Source: Budorcas taxicolor
Taxonomy: Eukaryota; Chordata; Mammalia; Artiodactyla; Bovidae
DNA length: 64,000 bases
Direction of reading: 5' to 3'
Assembly: GCF_023091745.1 (NCBI RefSeq)
Contig: NC_068912.1
Location: 57,626,567 to 57,690,566 of the forward strand
Of the stretch, positions 44,421 to 56,935 are shown one piece after another. The notes beneath the pieces were generated by a model. The model was not told where the DNA came from, did no database searches, and worked only from the letters and a program-made list of their open reading frames with translations. Positions within the stretch are counted from its first letter, which is position 1; each line of letters opens with the position of its first letter. Position numbers and translations under genes: made by a program.

Positions 44421-46769
44421 ATTTGTGACTGTGACTGCATATGACTGCTCATTCATTTTTGTGCCAGAGTCAGAACTTCTTAAATTCTGGTTTCAGAATC
44501 ATAGCTATTCATTAAGTTTCCTAGGCTACATTTTGAATTCAGTATATCTTTGATGACATCATGGTGGAATGTCTTTTGTTTAAGAGGGAGGTACATAACT
44601 CTCTCTGATGTTTCTTTGACTCAGCATCAAAGGCTTTTGTGCATTTTTGGTCTTTTATAAATCAGAAGTGAAAGAAGATAAAGGAACTCAATGTCTTTAG
44701 AAACAATACATTTCTATAGAGGCTATAGATCTGGAAGCTTATTCATTACGAGCATTTCTCACACTACCCCCATGCCTGCTGTCCCCAGTTCAACTGTAAC
44801 TGCCTCTCTCAGTGATTCAGTTCTCCCCTGCATAACTGGATAAAATATTAGACTGAAATATTAGGCTAAGTGTGTTTTGGGATGGATTTTAGTTACCAGC
44901 AAGCCAGTTGTTGAGGAGCCTGGCTATTCTTACAGTAGAACGAAAGAAGAAGGCCAGGAACAAAGGGTTCAAGGAATCCTGAAAAAATCTGTGCTCAGTC
45001 AGTGAACCCTAAAGTGTTTGTTCCCTGGGTCTAGGGACAAGATTAATCTCAGAATCTGGAATGGTGTCATGCTCTAAGATTGGGGTTAAGTGGTCTTACC
45101 TGTAAAGGTTAGAGAAATGCAGGGAAATAGAACTAAGAAGCTGCCCTTCCATTATCACTATAAAACCAGAGCTTGGTTGGGGGTGTGCTGGAGCTGACTG
45201 GTACGAGTTCCCAAGAGCTGATTGTTCAATTTTTAGGAATTTTGCAGCTGGTTGACTCATGTTGGTAGTTTGAAATCAGTTGTCATAGAAGTATTTACAC
45301 CATAAAAATGACCATCGAAGAATTAAACTGCAGAAGTGCTATAAATCAGACTCCAGAGATCTAGTGTTAAACATACATCAGCATGTCTCCGATGCTACCT
45401 CCATCTTTATCAATAGATAGCTTCACATCTTTTCTTCTGGTTGAAGAGTCAAGCTTTGTGAGCCTCAGTGTTTTCATCTACAAAATGTGAAACCCTGTAT
45501 TTTTATCTGACAGATTTTAGAAATTATTTACCCAACCTTTTAATTTCACTAATGGTATTAGCTCTGACTAGAAAGTGGTAGATTTTTTTCCTCACAGACA
45601 GAAGCCATGGATCCTGGTAGGATAATAGGCATGACCCACTCAGTCTGAAGCAGGACTCTTGGCAGCCAAAGCCGGAAGCGTTGCAGAGATTGTCATGGTG
45701 ATGGGATAAGCAGCACTCAGAGCCCAGGTGGGCCAGTGGGATCAGAGGGGAGTCAGTCGGTCATTCTAGGAAGAAGCAGGTGAGTTCTTGTGGTTTGATG
45801 GATTAGGATGATGGACTGAGGTGGAGAAAGAAAAGGTCCAAACCCAGGCTAAAATCAGGGTTTCATTTAAACAGGTGAGACAATCACCTGACAAAGTCCA
45901 GGTGGTAGGACAATAGATACCAAAAAAAACCCACAAAAACCCACCTGTTTTTTAGAAATTGATGCTTTGGTTCAGGGGGAAAAAAATCTAATCATTGATA
46001 GCACTGGAGAATCCAGGCTCTTCTTCAAATTGCCTAGCACACACACTATACACACAATATCAAAGTGTGGCATTTGCCAATATAATCTTCTAGAATGGAA
46101 AGTCCACAGTAGACTTTGCCTCGATGAGCTAGAATCTTCATAAATGGTCTTGGTTCCTTGTCCAAAAAGACCCTTGAAAGACATGATAGGAAAAAGTGGG
46201 GAGACCTCATTTTCCCCTTAGATTCTTCTCTTCTTTTTACGATGTTAACCTCTCCTTCCACATTTTCTTTATTCCAATAGCTATTGTGGTTACTTTGATT
46301 TCAGAAACTCATCTCAGAATTGGCTTGCTGCCTGAAGACCAGACTGTGTAACTGAGTTCACTAGCCTTTCTTTACATGTTAGCTATCAAAACAGCAATTA
46401 AACCATGTTTAGACTGAGCAATTAAAAACAATAAATCTCTTGTCATTTAAGTAGAGTTTTCAGGTGAAGGAATAGAACATCATAATCAGATAAGGACCAG
46501 CAACAAGCTAGAAATCTGGTCTCTGAGGAACAGGTACTGATGGGGAGACAGTTCACAAGAACTTGATTAGGAGTTAGAGTCACCTAGGGGTCAGCATGGA
46601 GCCCGTTAGTGGGAACTGGAGTTTTAATTTCAGAGCAAGATTCTCCAATCACCTTAGTGAGAAACAGCATTACTCTAAGAACATAGGGTGAAAATGATTC
46701 ATCACATAGTGTGGATTTGGGGGAACACCATCAACTATGTTATTGTAGAGGAATTGGTTTAGAATAGTC
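44421..46769. other. No recognised gene; weak MIR-like core at about 45420-45500
   Basis: TTTGTGAGCCTCAGTGTTTT then CATCTACAAAATGTG may be a MIR core. The rest shows no family. Frames are short and uninformative. Confidence 0.4.
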
Positions 46770-46771
46770 TT

Positions 46772-46985
46772 GTTTTTTGGGGTGGTGCTAGTGGTAAAGA
46801 AGCCGCCTGTCAATGCAGGAGACATAAGAGATGTGGGGTCCCTGGATCAGGAAGATCCCCTGGAGAAGGGCATGGCAACCCACTCCAGTATTCTTGCCTG
46901 GAGAATCCCATGCACAGAGGAGCCTCGGGGGCTACAGTCCATAGGGTCACAGAGTCGGACACGATTGAAGTAGATTAGCACACAC
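46772..46985 (+). mobile_element. Bov-tA SINE
   Basis: GGTGGTGCTAGTGGTAAAGA to GAGTCGGACACGATTGAAGT. Sense, 5' end slightly shortened. Confidence 0.9.
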
Positions 46986-49900
46986 GCATAGTCTCATGTT
47001 TCAGTAACTTAGTAGTGGAAGGGAGGTGTCATGTTCACAGATATCATTAATAATAGCCAATGAATACTATCCTTTCATGAAACAGGAGTCATTTGCCATA
47101 GTTTTGTCACTGAAAGTTCTCTAATACTGATGTCAGAATTCTCCATCTTAGAATTTTGACACAAGGAAGCACACAGAAGTTTCTTTGACATAAAGCTTTT
47201 ATGTGATTTCTTCCACGTTGGAAGGTTTCATCATCTCAGTTGTTTCCTGATGTATCTTGATTTATCCTAATTTTTGCCAGTGTCACTTTTATTTCCTCTC
47301 TGTTGCCAAATTTATAGATCATACATTTATTTGAAACTCCATTAATTTCTGTTTAATAGGGTTAAATTATCTACAGCATGCCAAATTAAGCAGTATCTGC
47401 TAAAATTTATACCTAAATATAAATTATATAAATTTATATCTATACCTATATATATATATTTAGTTTTAGCTTGTATTAGAGGAAATTTGACTTGTTGAAC
47501 TTTAATGGTATTTGATGAAAATTTATTAGACATTTTATAAGCTAAATCATACATCAACTGCAATTTTTTTTTTTAGAAAACTGATGAGTTTCTCACAATA
47601 TTTAACCTTTCGGCATTATGAGGTACAGGGTGCGTTATGAGACTGCTGATGTCGTGGATTTACATCATCAGCTTTTCCCTGCAGGCTTATCTACTCACAT
47701 ATATGCATGACAGAACATGTTTTCAGCCTATTCAACAATAGAAACATAAAATTTAGATTAGTGAGAGTCCCAGAGAGGATGGTGGAGAAAGGGGTGGACG
47801 GGGCCACAAGTTCTATCTTCCCATCCACAAAACAATTCTAAATCTGTATGACCAACGTGCTAATTATAAAAGATGCCATCTGTGATGTTCACTCAAGGAA
47901 ACAGGATTTGGGTGAACTAATAACGTTGAGATGAGGACAGGACACAGCCTGCAATTAGGCATGGGGTATTATTAGTCATGGGTGCTAAAGGCAACCAGAA
48001 AAAAATATGTATTAGTGGGGAAGAGGAAGGTACATGGCTAGTGTGAAATACTGCTGGCTACAGAGTGGAAACCATTTGGTCTTAAGAAAGCGTATCTTAT
48101 CAGGCCCTGTGGTTGTTGAGAAATTGGAGAATTGATTGATTACCCTTCACGACCGATGGACTGTGTGGAATGTACCAGATGAGCATTGATGTAAAACAGC
48201 TGTTTGTGTATTCCAACGCCAGCATCTAGGAGGCCAAATACAATTAAGATGCTCTGCCATAAAACAAAGACATCATTGTAATCATCAGGATGCTTTTTAC
48301 ACATTGTCCAAAGATCATTGTGTAATTGTCTGACCCTCCTGATAAATTCTTTTCTGCCACTGAGCCAGTTCTTCTGAGAAATTAAACATGATTTAATCCT
48401 GAGAGACTGAACGACTTACGCATTAGTAGCCATGCAAGGCAGGCCTCGGTGGTGGAAGAAGGCGTACTGCTCCGGCACTGCAGCTCAGTAGCCTCTCCGT
48501 GCCTTCTTCTCTTGTTCAGTGGTATCACAACATCCTCACCACTGTCCCCCAATACCACACTTTAATCCCTGAGGATGTTAGAGAAATTCTAAACTGCTTG
48601 TTGTTGTCATTATTTGTGTTTCATAAAAGTTTCTAAGATGTTTCTACAACATCTACACAGTAAATCAGCTAGCTTATAGTCAGCCTCCTTAATTATAGCC
48701 CACAGGCAATTGAACAGAAACCTTTTTCAGGAAGAAAGATTCTGCAATAAATTAAGAATAACTGGGTTTATAAAAAAGTCTTGATCAGACTACTCTTGGT
48801 TAAACCAACCTAGTCGAATTTTCCTTGCCTTTAAGTGTTTTCACCTTATCTTTTGAAGTTTGAATTCTTCATTAATTAGAGTTAGAGTGGAAATTTAAAC
48901 TCCAGACCAGATGAATGTATAAGTTCCACATTCTCTAGCAGGCAAAGCACATTTGAACCTTTTATCCTTAATTCAGCTCTCCAACACCTTTTACAGGTTC
49001 TGTTGTTTATTTGAAGGTAATAGGAAACTTTCAAAGATATTACCTGGAAAACCATTTGTAAAAATCTGCTATAAATTTAATATTTAATTCAAAGCATTTC
49101 TGTCCTTGGATTTTAAAACTTTTTGTTTAGGAAAAAATGGGTTACTTTACATTTAAATCATTTTAATTTATTTTTTTTAAAAATAACTGTTTGTCTATGA
49201 AGTTTCAGCAAGTGCTAGTGAGGTGTTACTGAAACCAGATTGTCATGTAAAAAACTGACACATCTTTGTACAAGTTTAAGACTTTTTGCAGATCACCTCT
49301 CAATCATCTACCACGATAAATAGGAACACTAAAACTCATGGTAATTTCTGCTACTCTCTAGCTGTGTCAGGGAAAGGGTTGCAGTGTTTGAGATGGACAG
49401 ATGAAGCCCTTTTCTGTAACCAGGAACCAAGAAATTTGGTCACTGTTTGGGAATGGAAAAAAAGTTGTATCTGGTTGAGAGTAGAGAAGTAAAGGGGAAT
49501 GAAGGTTGAGCTGTAGAGCTTTATTTATCTTTAAAGCTAAAGGTTCAGTGTTTGGTTTTCACTCCATAGAAAGGTGCAGATTATGGTTTTCTTCTGCAGC
49601 TTCAGATCCACTGTAACAATGGACAGGCCTGTGGAGATTTCAGCAATTCCTAGGCTGTCATCATGAAACGCAGAATTGGGGTAATATCGGTAAGACGGTT
49701 TGACTTAGGGTGGAGAAGTACTGTACAGATGAAGGAATAAGCTCTCCACCCACCCATGTTTTTAACCTAAGTAAATTCTTTAATACTATATGTTACATTC
49801 TTTTATCTATGTAATACCATGGTTAGAGGGAATTTTTTTTAATCTTGTATGAACGCTTACTAATTTAGCAGTTCAGTTTCCTAAAATACATGTGTGTTCA

Positions 49901-50075
49901 CCTTATATGCACCTTTAATTGCCTCAGAGCATTTTCCATTGCTTTCAACCCTATCTGTTTCAACTTGAACTTAGATACTATTTTTAACCCAAGTGTTAGT
50001 TGCCTAATTAATACCAGAGGACTTCTCCAATAGCAATTCATGGCTCCCATGCAGCAATTAATTTATCCTGGCCTT
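46986..50075. other. Longest repeat-poor stretch, no recognised gene
   Basis: About 3.1 kb in which I recognise no repeat apart from an AT-rich TATACCTATATATATATATT block near 47440 and a short T-run at 47565. No exon with paired splice sites convinced me. If the window holds conserved non-coding DNA, this is a reasonable place to look. Confidence 0.5.
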
Positions 50076-50818
50076 AAGTGAAGAGGAACTAAAAAGCCTC
50101 TTGATGAAAGTGAAAGTGGAGAGTGAAAAAGTTGGCTTAAAGCTCAACATTCAGAAAACGAAGATCATGGCATCTGGTCCCATCACTTCATGGGAAATAG
50201 ATGGGGAAACAGTGGAAACAGTGTCAGACTTTATTTTTTTGGGCTCCAAAATCACTGCAGATGGTGACTGCAGCCATGAAATTAAAAGATGCTTACTCCC
50301 TGGAAGAAAAGTTATAACCAACCTAGATAGCATATTGAAAAGCAGAGACATTACTTTGCCAACAAAGGTCTGTCTAGTCAAGGCTATGGTTTTTCCAGTA
50401 GTCATGTATGGATGTAAGAGTTGGACTGTGAAGAAAGCTGAGTGCCGAGGAATTGATGCTTTTGAATTGGTGTTGGAGAAGACTCCTGAGAGTCCCTTGG
50501 ACTGCAAGGAGATCCAACCAGTCCATTCTAAAGGAGATCAGCCCTGGGATTTCTTTGGAAGGAATGATGATAAAGCTGAAACTCCAGTACTTTGGCCACC
50601 TCATGCGAAGAGTTGACTTATTGGAAAAGACTTTGCTGCTGGGAGGGAATGGGGGCAGGAGAAGAAGGGAACGATAGAGGATGAGATGGCTGGATGGCAT
50701 CACTGACTCGATAGACTCGAGTCTGAGTGAACTCTGGAAGTTGGTGATGGACAGGGAGGCCTGGCATGCTGCGATTCATGGGGTCGCAAAGAGTCGGACA
50801 CGACTGAGCGACTGAACT
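50076..50818 (+). mobile_element. BovB LINE, 5'-truncated 3' copy
   Basis: Starts AAGTGAAGAGGAACTAAAAA just after the YADD region and ends at GACTGAGCGACTGAAC. It is one of the least diverged copies. An open frame 50101-50616 codes GLKLNIQKTKIMASGPITS, DFIFLGSKITADGDCSHE and VVMYGCKSWTVKKAE, then shifts frame near 50470 where a base triplet (TGG) is lost. Confidence 0.95.
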
Positions 50819-51084
50819 AACTATCTACCTAATAGTTTCCTGTGGTCCTCTTGCATTCTCCACCTCTCCCTAAAGGAATGACCATGCCTAGCCTCAGCTG
50901 CTTTTAATTCTTTCACTTATAGCTGTTCCCCTTGAGTGAGGGTTACACTCACACTTAAAGGACACAGATTCTTATTATTTAGGAAACAATTTTCAAAGGA
51001 CAATACAAAAATACAAAATACACAATACAAAATCTCATTAATTCAAAAGATGGTGAGTGTGGTGAGGGTGAAAGATAAAGCTCT

Positions 51085-51290
51085 AACATTTGTGGAGCCC
51101 TTACATGCATCAGAAATTCTGCAGAGCGCTTGTCATATGCTCTCATATTTAATGTTTACAATACTTACATTATCCCATTTTAGAAAAGAGGAAATAGAGG
51201 CACAGGCTCACAACTTATAAGAGGAAAAACTAGGAACTGAGTGGAGATCGCTCAGCACTAAGACTTGCACTGTTAGAAGGTAAAAGAAAG
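51085..51290 (-). repeat. MIR SINE, reversed
   Basis: TATCCCATTTTAGAAAAGAG, GAAATAGAGGCACAGGCTCA and AAAACTAGGAACTGAGTGG in antisense order. Confidence 0.72.
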
Positions 51291-51929
51291 AGGAGATTCA
51301 GCATTGAGTGAGAGCAAGATGACTTCTGGACAAAATAGGAAAGAGAGTGGAGCTGATGCTGTGTTCATATCTCGGAGCGAGCCTCTGTATTTCATCATTT
51401 GTGAGTTCGGTACTGCAGGTTCAAATATTATTTATTGGAAGGCAAAGGTCTATAGGCAAAACAGTGCTATCCCCAAAAGAACTTCCCAAGGCTTTTCTGG
51501 AGAACCTCACATTCAGAACAAACAATTGAGGACAAAAATTTAGGCTTGATTGCAGGGATTCCTTAGAATGATATGCTGGATTTTTAAATTTAAAGGACCT
51601 TTGATCTCCTTCCCACTTCAGAAAAGCTTTTAAGGTGCCAAAAAGGATTGCTGAAAAAGCGAAGATTTGGGTAAGGTCCATCCTACTGATTTTTTCATTA
51701 ATTCTAATGAATCACCCCTGTAAAAACGCAATTCTGTCTCTGCTTTTGATAATTATTTGAGATAAGATTTGTGATCAGATATTTTAAACTAAAGTAAATG
51801 GCTGCATTGCTCTTATAAACACACAGTGGATACACTTAATGATCTCATGTACTAATTAAAAAGCTTGAAAAACCTGGACAGGAAAATATGGTTCAACAGA
51901 ACACTTTGAAAGGTTATTTTAATAATAAT
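51291..51929. other. No recognised feature
   Basis: Short frames on both strands around 51304-51681 without domains. Confidence 0.4.
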
Positions 51930-52140
51930 GATAATGGCAGCTAATACTTATCAAGGGCTTTCTACATACCAGGGACTTTTTGAACTGGTTCAAGTGTATA
52001 ATTCTCTTTAATCCTTATAATGTCATACATGATATACATGGTAAGTACTAGTATCCCCACTTAACATATAATAAGTGAAATAAATTCTCCAAAACAAAAC
52101 TGGGTTCAGATCCAAGAGCCTTCTTAACAACTATGCTATG
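51930..52140 (-). repeat. MIR SINE, reversed
   Basis: GGCAGCTAATACTTATCAAG, GGGCTTTCTACATACCAGGG and TGGGTTCAGATCCAAGAGCC. Near complete. Confidence 0.75.
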
Positions 52141-52289
52141 CAAGAACCCAATTTATTTTTGTGCATTCAGTTAATTAAGTCTTCAGGTTTATAAAGGTCA
52201 TGGTTTCTGTAATATGGAAAGATATCTAAGCATTTTGACAGAAAAGAAATTTTTAAACAAATTGTCAGAGCCCTAAAACTCCTTGGAAA

Positions 52290-52505
52290 GAATACCACAT
52301 GATAGTCTGGAATTCTTCTGTAAAGCAAATATTTTAGGTTTTGTGGGTTACACAGTCTCTATTGCAACCATTTGGTCATTGTAATACAAAAGCAGCTATA
52401 GACTGTATGTAAACTAATGACCATGTGTATTCCGAAAAACTTTATTTACAAAGGCAAGCAGTGGGCCATAGGGGACCCAAGTGCCATAGTTAGCCAACTC
52501 CTGAT
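52290..52505 (+). repeat. hAT-type DNA transposon relic
   Basis: ATATTTTAGGTTTTGTGGGT, GTCTCTATTGCAACCATTTG, AAAACTTTATTTACAAAGGC and TAGCCAACTCCTG at the right end follow a known non-autonomous hAT element. No transposase sequence. Confidence 0.6.
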
Positions 52506-52509
52506 CCAG

Positions 52510-52682
52510 AGGATTGGTTTTCATGGCATGATCAGGAGCATCACAGGGCATGTGTTAGAAATTTGGGATCTTTACTCTAGACCTACTGAATCAGTTACTA
52601 TGGGGATATGACTTCTATGTTTTAGCAAGCCCTCCAGGTGGTTCTGATTCGTGCTACAGTTTGAGCACCACTGTTCTAGTGA
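52510..52682 (+). repeat. MER5-like hAT relic
   Basis: GAGGATTGGTTTTCATGGCA, CTAGACCTACTGAATCAGTT, GCCCTCCAGGTGGTTCTGAT and AGTTTGAGCACCACTG. Both terminal regions are recognisable. Confidence 0.65.
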
Positions 52683-52689
52683 AAGGGAA

Positions 52690-52915
52690 CTAACGTTTGT
52701 TGAGTGCATCCTTTGTGCCAGTTGCTTCCAGTATTTTATTCTTGTTGAGTCCTGACAACGATCCTTTCAATTAGGTATTACTCCTTATTTTACAGTTGGT
52801 GCCACTAGGGCTCCAAGAGGTTAAATGACTTGGCAAAGATTGAAAAGAAATTAAATAATAGAGCTGAGATTCAAACCAATGGCTGCCCAACTCCAAAACA
52901 TACCATTGCTAACAT
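52690..52915 (-). repeat. MIR SINE, reversed
   Basis: ACGTTTGTTGAGTGCATCCT, TTATTTTACAGTTGGTGCCA, AGAGGTTAAATGACTTGGCA and GAGATTCAAACCAATGGC in antisense order. Confidence 0.8.
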
Positions 52916-53339
52916 AGCTCCAAAATAATTTTGAAGATCAATCCATTCCCACCTGCTGAATTTACAGTTGAAGAAATTATGAAGCAAATGAACTAGAAAG
53001 ATTTATCCTAGCCTATTACTCATTGTCCCCAGTTCAGTATTTTTTCCTTGAACCATGCTGAAACTTAAAGCAAGCAGAAATCTCCTTTAAATACTAGGCC
53101 AAATGTGATTACTCTTGAACAGACAATTCCAGGCTCTGTCTGGAATGATAGCTTCTGCTTCTTCCAAGGAAAGTCTAACAAGTTCTGTGCTGCTAAGGCA
53201 GATCCTAGAATTTCCTAGCCATTGCACCATAATTTGGATCTATGAGCATAGTTATAGAGTTTTATCTAGCTTCTTCTCAGTTCCTGCATGTAGAGACAGA
53301 GAGGTGATTTCAAATGTGTGTTTAACATACAATGGAGAA
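52916..53339. other. No recognised feature
   Basis: Nothing assignable. Confidence 0.4.
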
Positions 53340-53530
53340 GGAAGAAAGGTATTTATTGAACTTCTATGAATGCTAGAAATTATTCTATCCACTGTGTATA
53401 TTTTAGCTCAAATAATCCTTCAAGAACCAGTGGAGGTAAGAATTATCCTATTATAGAGGTAAATAAACTAAAAGGTAAAATAAATGTAACTGAATTGGCT
53501 AATGTCCCTTAACTATCTGCACTTATGTAA
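53340..53530 (-). repeat. MIR SINE, degraded
   Basis: ATTTATTGAACTTCTATGAA, TTTAGCTCAAATAATCCTTC and ATCCTATTATAGAGGTAAAT resemble the antisense MIR layout. Confidence 0.5.
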
Positions 53531-53587
53531 CTTCAGAACTCTTTCTTCTTTCTCATGTTGTCTGCTGCCCATATTTTGGATACTCCA

Positions 53588-53795
53588 TAGGGCTTCCCTC
53601 ATGGCTCAGACAGTAAAGCATCAGCCTGCAATGCAGAAGACTTGAGTTCAGTCATTGTGTCAGGAAGATCCCCTGGGGAAGGGAATGGCAACCCACTCCA
53701 GTATTCTCGCCTAGGAAATCCAATGGACAGAGGAATCTGGCAGGCTACAGTCCATGGGGTCATAAAGAGTCGGACATGACCGAGCGACTTTCATT
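53588..53795 (+). mobile_element. Bov-tA SINE
   Basis: AGGGCTTCCCTCATGGCTCA to GGACATGACCGAGCGACTTT. Sense. Confidence 0.92.
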
Positions 53796-54510
53796 CACTC
53801 TACTAAATGACCTCAGTTGTGTTTTCATAATGTAGGAAGGTGGTCATGTGTCATCTATCCTAACTAGTACTGTGATATCTTAGAAAGTACTGTGAGTTTT
53901 TGAAAGGCTTTGTGCTGAAATTTTGATTTTTATTTTCAAAGGAGATATTTAAAAAAAAATTAAAACCAACTCTGAAAATGCGAACAAAAGCAATTGATTA
54001 GGAATGAATTTGAAGGATGCTTATTAACACTCTTCAGAATTTAGCATTTTGTACCTTAATACAAATCACTTTGTTATGACATATTTCCCTTCTCCCAGTT
54101 TTAGTGTTTTTTCATACATAACACTTAAAAGTCCCAGCCAGAGACCCATAAAGCAATATTTTCCCCCATGTAATGGTTTCCTGCACATAGAGTTCAAAAA
54201 CCTTGTCTCCTGGAAAACATTATAAAGAACTTCCACAGTATTAGAATATAACTTTCCCTCCTTAAAGATCAGTAATGTTGATCATATCTTGAACATATCC
54301 CCATGTTTAAAACACCTCTTCCTGTAGTTGTCTTTCCATAGGTTATAATATCATACCCCTCCAAAATATTTTAAAAGGAAAATGAAGTGTGAAGTTCCTG
54401 CCTACAAACCATATATTTTGAACAAAATCCAACTAAGGATATTTTTAAAGCTTTGTTTCACAATGAACTTGAAAAATGAAGAAAATGCCCTCCCTACTTT
54501 CTGTAAGTTA
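53796..54510. other. No recognised feature
   Basis: AT-rich, TTAAAAAAAAATTAAAA near 53948. No repeat named. Confidence 0.4.
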
Positions 54511-55434
54511 ATGGGTTAGTTTCCCAAGGTGGCCATAATAAAGTATGGAAAATTATGTGGCTTAAAATGACAGAAATGTCATTAACAAAATGAAAAGACA
54601 ACCCACAGTCTGGGAGAATATATTTGCAAGTGATGCTACCAACAAAGGATTAATCCAAAATACACAAATAGCTCAGAAAGCTTAATATCTAAAAAACAAA
54701 CCACCCAATCAAAAAATGGGCAGAAGACATAAATAGACATTTCTTCAAAGGGCACATACAGATGGCCAACAGGCATGTGAAAAGATCATCAACATCGCTA
54801 ATTATTAGAGAATGCAAATCAAAGTTGCAATGAGGTTATCATCTCACACCAGTCAGAATGGCCATTGACAAAAAGTCTACAAAAATTAAATGCTGGAGAG
54901 GATGTGGAGAAGGGAAAGCCTCCTACACTGTTGGTGGGAATGTAAATTGGTACAGCCATTATGAAAAACAGTATGGAGATTCCTCAAAAAATATGATCCA
55001 GCAATCCCACCCCTGGGCATATATCCAGAGACAGTTCTAATTCAAAAAGGTACATGCAGTCCAATGTTCACAGAAGCACTATTTACAACAGCCAAGACAT
55101 GGAAGCAACCTAAACGTCCATTGACAGGTGGATGGATAAAGAAGATGTGGTACCTGTATGCAATAGAATATTACTCAGCCATAAAAAAGAATGAAATAGT
55201 ACTATTTGGAGCAACGTGGATGACCTATATGTTATCATACTAAGTGAAGTCACTCAGACAGAGAAAGACAAACCTTGTATGATATCACTTTTATGTGAAA
55301 TCTAAAAAAAATGATTCAAAATGAACAAAAGAGAAATAGACTCACAAACTCAGAAAACAAACTTATGGTTACCAAAGGGGATAGCAGGGAGGGGGGGCGA
55401 GATAAATTAGGAGTTTGGGATTAACATATATACA

Positions 55435-55455
55435 CTGCTGCTGCTGCTGCTGCTG
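55435..55455 (+). repeat. (CTG)7 in the L1 3' UTR
   Basis: Seven CTG units where the L1 3' UTR normally has a single CACTGCTATA block; it arose by expansion inside the L1. Confidence 0.85.
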
Positions 55456-55485
55456 CTATACAAAATAGGTAAATAGCAGGGACCT

Positions 55486-55716
55486 ACTGGATAGCAAGGC
55501 TTCCCTGGTGGTTTAGAGGGTAAAGAGTCTGCCTGCAATGAGGGAGACCTGGGTTGGATCTTTGGGTCGGGAAGATCCCCTGGAGAAGGAAATGGCACCC
55601 CACTCCAGTACTCTTGCCTGGAAAATCCCATGGACGGAGGAGTCTGGTCGGCTATAGTCCATGGGGTCGCAAAGAGTCGGACACGACTGAGCGATGACAT
55701 GTTTGACTGGATAGCA
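55486..55716 (+). mobile_element. Bov-tA SINE, first of two at one target
   Basis: GGCTTCCCTGGTGGTTTAGA to CGACTGAGCGATGACATG. ACTGGATAGCA at 55486-55496 and 55706-55716 flanks it. Confidence 0.93.
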
Positions 55717-55944
55717 TGGACTTCCCTGGTGGCTCAGATGGTAAAGCGTCTGCCTACAATGCAGGAGATCTGGGTTCAATCCCTGGGTCAGGAAGATCTT
55801 CTGGAGAAGGAAATGGCAACCCACTCTGGTACTCTTGCCTGGAAAATCCCATGGACAGAGCAGCCTGGTGGGCTACAGTCCATGGGGTCGCAAAGAGTCA
55901 GACATGACTGAGCAACTTCACTTTCTTTCTTTCACTGTATAGCA
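55706..55944 (+). mobile_element. Bov-tA SINE, second of two at one target
   Basis: GGACTTCCCTGGTGGCTCAG to CTGAGCAACTTCACTTTC. The left flank is ACTGGATAGCA (55706-55716), the right flank ACTGTATAGCA (55934-55944). Confidence 0.92.
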
Positions 55945-56744
55945 TAGGGAACTATACTCATATCTTGTAATGACTTATAATGGAAAAGAATCTTATAAAG
56001 AGTTTTATAACTGAATCACTTTGCTGTATACTTGAAACTAACACAACATTGTAAATTAACTATACTTTAAAAATGACAGAAATGTATTCTCTTACAGTTC
56101 TGAAGTCTTCAAGTCCAAAATCAAGATGTAGGCAGGCCCATACTCCCTATGTGAAATACTAGGGAAGAATCTCTGCCTCTCCCTAGCTTCTAGGGGTTTT
56201 GCTGTTCCTTGCTTTCAGCTGCAGCACTCTAGTCTCTGCCTCCACCATCACATGCCCTGCTTTGCTGTGTATCTGTCTCTGTATCTGACCATCCCTCTCC
56301 TTTTTCATGTACAGACACCAGCCATTCTATTTAGGGCTCACCCTAATATGCTTCATTGTAACTTGATTATATTTGCAAAGAGCGCATTTCCAAACAAGGT
56401 CACATTCACAGGTACTGGGATCTAGGAATTCACCTAGCCTCTTGGGGAGACACAATTCAGACAACCACAGTTATCAAGTAAATAAATATACGTTCCTTCA
56501 GCCATGAGAATACCTCCGAGTACTTCAAAGTCATTGCTTATACAGGAACTAATTTATTATTTTCTAAAAGAAAAACTTGGTCAATAGTCAGATTTTCAGT
56601 TAATAACTGACTTAAGGTGTACTTACTGCATCTGGTTGGCATGTATGAAGCTACTGTTTGGCATTTTAAAACATTATCGTTCTTATTAATTAGTCTCCTT
56701 AAAATTGTTCAATAACAACAATAATAGTTTAATAATATCTATAG

Positions 56745-56935
56745 ATTAAAATCTTATGTGCCCAGCACATATGCAATGCTATTATTCTTTTAATTCTTGT
56801 GATAATCCTATGAAGTCAATACAGTTATGACTCATACTTTACAAATGAGAAAACTGAGGCCCTGTGACATTGAGTAGTTTGTCCATAGTCACACAGTGCG
56901 TAATAACTTATGAGGCCAGGATTCAAGTTTCAACA
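56745..56935 (-). repeat. MIR SINE, reversed
   Basis: CATACTTTACAAATGAGAAA, ACTGAGGCCCTGTGACATTG, GTCACACAGTGCGTAATAAC, GAGGCCAGGATTCAAGTTT. Clear antisense MIR. Confidence 0.88.

Larger units (their letters stand above)
54564..56085 (+). mobile_element. Artiodactyl L1 3' copy with 16-bp target-site duplication
   Basis: Sense ORF2 C-terminal region (ATGGCCAACAGGCATGTGAA, TCACACCAGTCAGAATGGCC, GAGAGGATGTGGAGAAGG, AGCAATCCCACCCCTGGGCA) and 3' UTR, ending CTATACTTTAA. AAAATGACAGAAATGT at 54564-54579 and 56070-56085 flanks it within the LTR. Stops and single-base losses make it non-functional. Confidence 0.95.
54511..56470 (-). mobile_element. MLT1-type MaLR LTR, reversed, split by L1
   Basis: Left piece 54511-54579 (GGTTAGTTTCCCAAGGTGGC, ATGTGGCTTAAAATGACAGA). 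Right piece 56070-56470 (CAGTTCTGAAGTCTTCAAGT, GACACCAGCCATTCTATTTA, TTCCAAACAAGGTCACATTC, GAGACACAATTCAGACAACC). Together they make one solo LTR read in antisense, of the same type as at 7540-7974. Confidence 0.88.

Noticed and set aside
54858..55040. 60-codon open frame in a repeat-poor-looking stretch
   Set aside because: It matches the C-terminal part of L1 ORF2 in the nested L1 copy, with frame damage.
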